Assembly (NCBI GenBank): GCA_900552105.1
Contig: URYH01000021.1
Coordinates: 1 to 13,721, forward strand
Source: an uncultured Eubacteriales bacterium
GTDB taxonomy: Bacteria; Bacillota; Clostridia; Christensenellales; UBA1242
Length of the DNA stretch: 13,721 nucleotides
Reading direction: 5' to 3'
Positions 11,355 to 13,721 of the stretch are shown one piece after another. How positions within the stretch are numbered: position 1 is the stretch's first letter; every line of letters starts with the position of its first letter. The notes beneath the pieces were generated by a model. The model was not told where the DNA came from. It ran no database searches and saw only the letters and a program-made list of their open reading frames with translations. The position numbers and the translations under genes were made by a program.

Positions 11355-13547
11355 TTGAAAAAGAAAATTTGGATATTTGTTGTTCCTGTTTTGTTGTTTG
11401 TGATGAGCGTGGTGCTCCTCTCATTTCGGACGGAGGCTTTTGCTGAGCCAAATCTCAAAACTTCAGCATATTTCAGCGGTGCGGGAACTGAGGAGTCGCC
11501 TTATATAATTTCGAATGTCGACCATTTTGTTCATCTTGCTGCCGATGTTGGTGCGGGAATTGATTATTATGGCGAATATTTTATTCTTGATGGCGATATT
11601 GATTTTGAGGGACAAACTCTCATTCCAATCGGAAATGAAGAAAATCCTTTCCGTGGCACATTTAACGGATCTGGATACACAATTTCAAACATTGTTATTG
11701 ACGGAACAAACACTCAAAAACTTGGGTTGTTCGGAGCGTGCGAAAATGCCACAATAAAAAATCTTGGTGTTTCAAACATTGAGATTTCATCACTTGATGT
11801 TGTGACAGAGGAAACAAGTTTTGCGCTTGGTGGCATATGTGCAGTTGTGACAAACTCTGAGATCTCTCAATGCTTTGTCAAAAATGCAGACGAAAAAATG
11901 TTTGAAGTCAACACTTCAAAACGAGCTTATGTTGGCGGACTTGTTGGAATGCTTGCAGGAAGCTCACGCGTGTCTGATTGTTTTTCCAACACAAAAATGA
12001 TTGTTCGAAATAGCGGTGTTTCACCAGTTGACATTCATGTTGGTGGGCTTGTTGGTTTTTCAAACAATTCTCACATTCTCAATTCTTATTCGGCAGGCAA
12101 CATTGTTTGTGGGTACCTTGTTGCGGAAAATGGAGAATCAAGAATTTTTGCAGGCGGAATTTTGGGTTTTGTTCAAGGCGCGTATTCTTCAATGAAAAAT
12201 TGCTTTTGTTTGGGTGATGTCTCCACAGAAACAAACCGTGCAACAGACAAAATTTTCTTGGGTGCAGTTGTTGGTGGAATAAGCGGAAACGCTTCTCAAA
12301 CACCAAATGCTGGAAACTTGAATTTCTGTCACTACCTTCAGAATGAAACAACAAACAATGGCCGTTCGGCTGTTGCTTCAAACATCACCTATAATCTCAC
12401 AGGTCTTGTTTTCAAAGCACAAAAAGATGTTGTTTTCTTCCAAAGGACAACACAATTTGAAGATTCAAACTCCTATGATTTGTCTGACGGATTTGATTTT
12501 GACGAAGTTTGGTTGATTGAAAAAGATTATCCAGAACTTCAACTTTTTGCTTACTATGACATCGAGATTGAACAAGCGGACCATCTCACAATCACTGTTT
12601 CTGGCGGCGAACCAGTTCCAGACAAAACCAACACATACAAGTTCAAAGCAGGGCAGATGGTGTCAATCAATGCAGTGATTGACGAAGGAGTTGAAAAATT
12701 CTATCACGTTCAAACTTGGAGAAGAAATCAGGCGGACATCAATTCAACTGCTGGTCTATTGTCTTATGAATTTCCTTGTTCATATCTCACGCAAGGCAAA
12801 TATAGCGTTGTTATCAAAGAAAACACTTTCACTTTGAAAATTGTTATTCCAAGCGAATTTTCTAGCATTTCTTCAATCAGATTTGAGTCATCTCTTGTTG
12901 GTTCGTCAACTTTTCAAACTCAACTCCTCTATGGTCGTGAAATATCTGTTGAGGCAGTTTTGGGAACAAGCGAAAATGCACAAAACTATGCTTTTGCTGG
13001 TTGGTTCTCGGGAAGCGATGCAGAAAATCGAATTGACTGGGATTCTTCTGTTTTGAATTTCAAAATCGGCGATGCATTTGTGCCATTTGATGACGATTTA
13101 ACAATCGTTCTGACACCAAAATACACTCGTGATATTTGCAGACTTAATGTTGTGTTTGATTCGAGCATGGGGAAAATAAGACTTTATGAAACGGACGAGT
13201 TTTCAGATGGTCAAATTTCAAACAAGCCAATCAAGAAGGGGCAATTCCTCAACATTGAAGCAGAGTGTTTGGAAGGTTATGAATTTTTGGGTTGGTTCCG
13301 TGACGAAAGCGACCTTGACCCAATCACAAAAAGCGCAAAACTCAGCGGCTATGAAATCAAAGATGACACGCAAAGCCTTTATGCAAAATTCCAACAAATT
13401 GGAAACGAAGAAGAGGCAAAAAAAGGACTTAGTGGTTGGGCAATCTTTGGCATTGTTGCAGGGTGCTTGGCAGCTGTTGGCTTAACAGTTTTGATTATTG
13501 TGCTTGTTAAGAAAAAAGGCTCATACAAATCCAGTTGGAACTTCTAG
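11355..13547 (+). CDS. GLUG-repeat cell-surface protein with C-terminal membrane anchor
   Basis: A 730-residue secreted protein. A signal peptide (1-30, KKK then a hydrophobic core, ending TEAFA) is followed by AYFSGAGTEESPYII and DGDIDFEGQTLIPIG, the opening typical of GLUG adhesin-like proteins. At least five GG-[IL]-x-G-type repeat units follow (about residues 155-325), for example YVGGLVG, HVGGLVGF and FAGGILGF, predicted to form a beta-solenoid. The C-terminal part has two Listeria-Bacteroides-type repeats, marked by AFAGWFSG and FLGWFRDE. A membrane helix (about 690-716) and the tail KKKGSYKSSWNF end the protein. I chose TTG 11355, which has GGGGGA 4 nt upstream; GTG 11328 and TTG 11313 are in frame. 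No LPxTG sortase motif is seen. A likely role is adhesion or wall contact; the ligand is unknown. Confidence 0.85.
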   Translation: MKKKIWIFVVPVLLFVMSVVLLSFRTEAFAEPNLKTSAYFSGAGTEESPYIISNVDHFVHLAADVGAGIDYYGEYFILDGDIDFEGQTLIPIGNEENPFRGTFNGSGYTISNIVIDGTNTQKLGLFGACENATIKNLGVSNIEISSLDVVTEETSFALGGICAVVTNSEISQCFVKNADEKMFEVNTSKRAYVGGLVGMLAGSSRVSDCFSNTKMIVRNSGVSPVDIHVGGLVGFSNNSHILNSYSAGNIVCGYLVAENGESRIFAGGILGFVQGAYSSMKNCFCLGDVSTETNRATDKIFLGAVVGGISGNASQTPNAGNLNFCHYLQNETTNNGRSAVASNITYNLTGLVFKAQKDVVFFQRTTQFEDSNSYDLSDGFDFDEVWLIEKDYPELQLFAYYDIEIEQADHLTITVSGGEPVPDKTNTYKFKAGQMVSINAVIDEGVEKFYHVQTWRRNQADINSTAGLLSYEFPCSYLTQGKYSVVIKENTFTLKIVIPSEFSSISSIRFESSLVGSSTFQTQLLYGREISVEAVLGTSENAQNYAFAGWFSGSDAENRIDWDSSVLNFKIGDAFVPFDDDLTIVLTPKYTRDICRLNVVFDSSMGKIRLYETDEFSDGQISNKPIKKGQFLNIEAECLEGYEFLGWFRDESDLDPITKSAKLSGYEIKDDTQSLYAKFQQIGNEEEAKKGLSGWAIFGIVAGCLAAVGLTVLIIVLVKKKGSYKSSWNF

Positions 13548-13574
13548 TGTTCTTTTTCGGAGTCAATAATTATT

Positions 13575-13666
13575 ATGTCATTCTGAGACGGACCTGCAAC
13601 GACCTGCTTTCTAAGAATCTAGATCCTTAGATTGCCCGTCAAGGGAAGCCCATCTCAGGATGACAT
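13575..13666. repeat. Palindromic dispersed-repeat element
   Basis: ATGTCATTCTGAGA (13575-13588) and TCTCAGGATGACAT (13653-13666) are inverted repeats with 13 of 14 bases pairing. Inside are further palindromic pieces, including AGAATCTAGATCCTTAGATT at 13615-13634. The TGTCATTCTGAG core with an AATCTAGATCC-type centre resembles intergenic palindromic repeats I know from many bacterial genomes. It begins 28 bp after the stop of the surface protein gene and may act as its transcription end. Confidence 0.7.
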
Positions 13667-13691
13667 GTGGAGGGTTGCGATTCCCTCCACA
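13666..13691. repeat. GC-rich hairpin after the palindromic repeat
   Basis: A perfect 9-bp stem, TGTGGAGGG/CCCTCCACA, with loop TTGCGATT, abutting the preceding palindrome. The remaining bases (13692-13721) are also GC-rich and hold a CGCCCC/CGGGG pairing that probably continues past the window edge. No T run follows. This is probably part of a composite repeat array. Confidence 0.65.
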
Positions 13692-13721
13692 CCACCCGAA
13701 ACGCCCCTTGGCGGAGCGGGG

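Noticed and set aside
1..13721. CRISPR array, rRNA, integrase or transposase
   Set aside because: I see no regularly spaced repeats, no rRNA segments, and no recombinase or transposase among the open frames.

Overview
This window looks like chromosome from an uncultivated, low-GC, Gram-positive-type bacterium of the Firmicutes/Clostridia kind, probably a gut lineage. The main reasons are the secG-rnr-smpB gene order, AGGAGG-type ribosome binding sites, TTG starts, TTGACA/TATAAT promoters, a Bacillus-type LexA box, and surface proteins anchored by a C-terminal membrane helix with a short basic tail. The exact taxon cannot be read from the sequence. TGA is used as a stop (for example in the terminase gene), so the code is standard.

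Layout. Bases 1-560: a minus-strand tRNA-Thr(GGT), a detached copy of its 5' half just upstream, and intergenic DNA ending in a strong plus-strand promoter. Bases 561-4117: a housekeeping block with a small two-helix membrane protein, SecG, RNase R and SmpB, that is, protein export plus mRNA decay and ribosome rescue. Bases 4115-4933: a hypothetical minus-strand gene, then tRNA-Arg(ACG) with a near-consensus promoter and a duplicated tail/terminator. Bases 5080-7979: two minus-strand envelope genes, a 728-residue membrane/coiled-coil protein of unknown family and a secreted SH3-like protein with a C-terminal anchor.

Bases 7980-11250 are the unusual part. A phage-type regulator with a sigma/ArpU-like helix-turn-helix (plus strand) lies behind an intergenic region holding a perfect palindromic LexA-type (SOS) box and an excess of TGACA/TGTCA motifs. 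A complete terminase large subunit (plus strand) follows. Each of these two phage-type genes is divergent from an SH3-like anchored surface protein, and no portal, capsid, tail, lysis or integrase gene is visible. This may be a prophage remnant or a domesticated, DNA-damage-linked module; the sequence alone does not decide.

Bases 11294-13721: a large GLUG-repeat surface protein, then GC-rich palindromic dispersed-repeat sequence reaching the window edge.

Two themes recur. Three genes (smpB and both SH3-like genes) have a -10-like box ending exactly 6 nt before an ATG and no Shine-Dalgarno, which suggests leaderless mRNAs. Both tRNA genes carry a partial copy of themselves displaced by about 100 bp.
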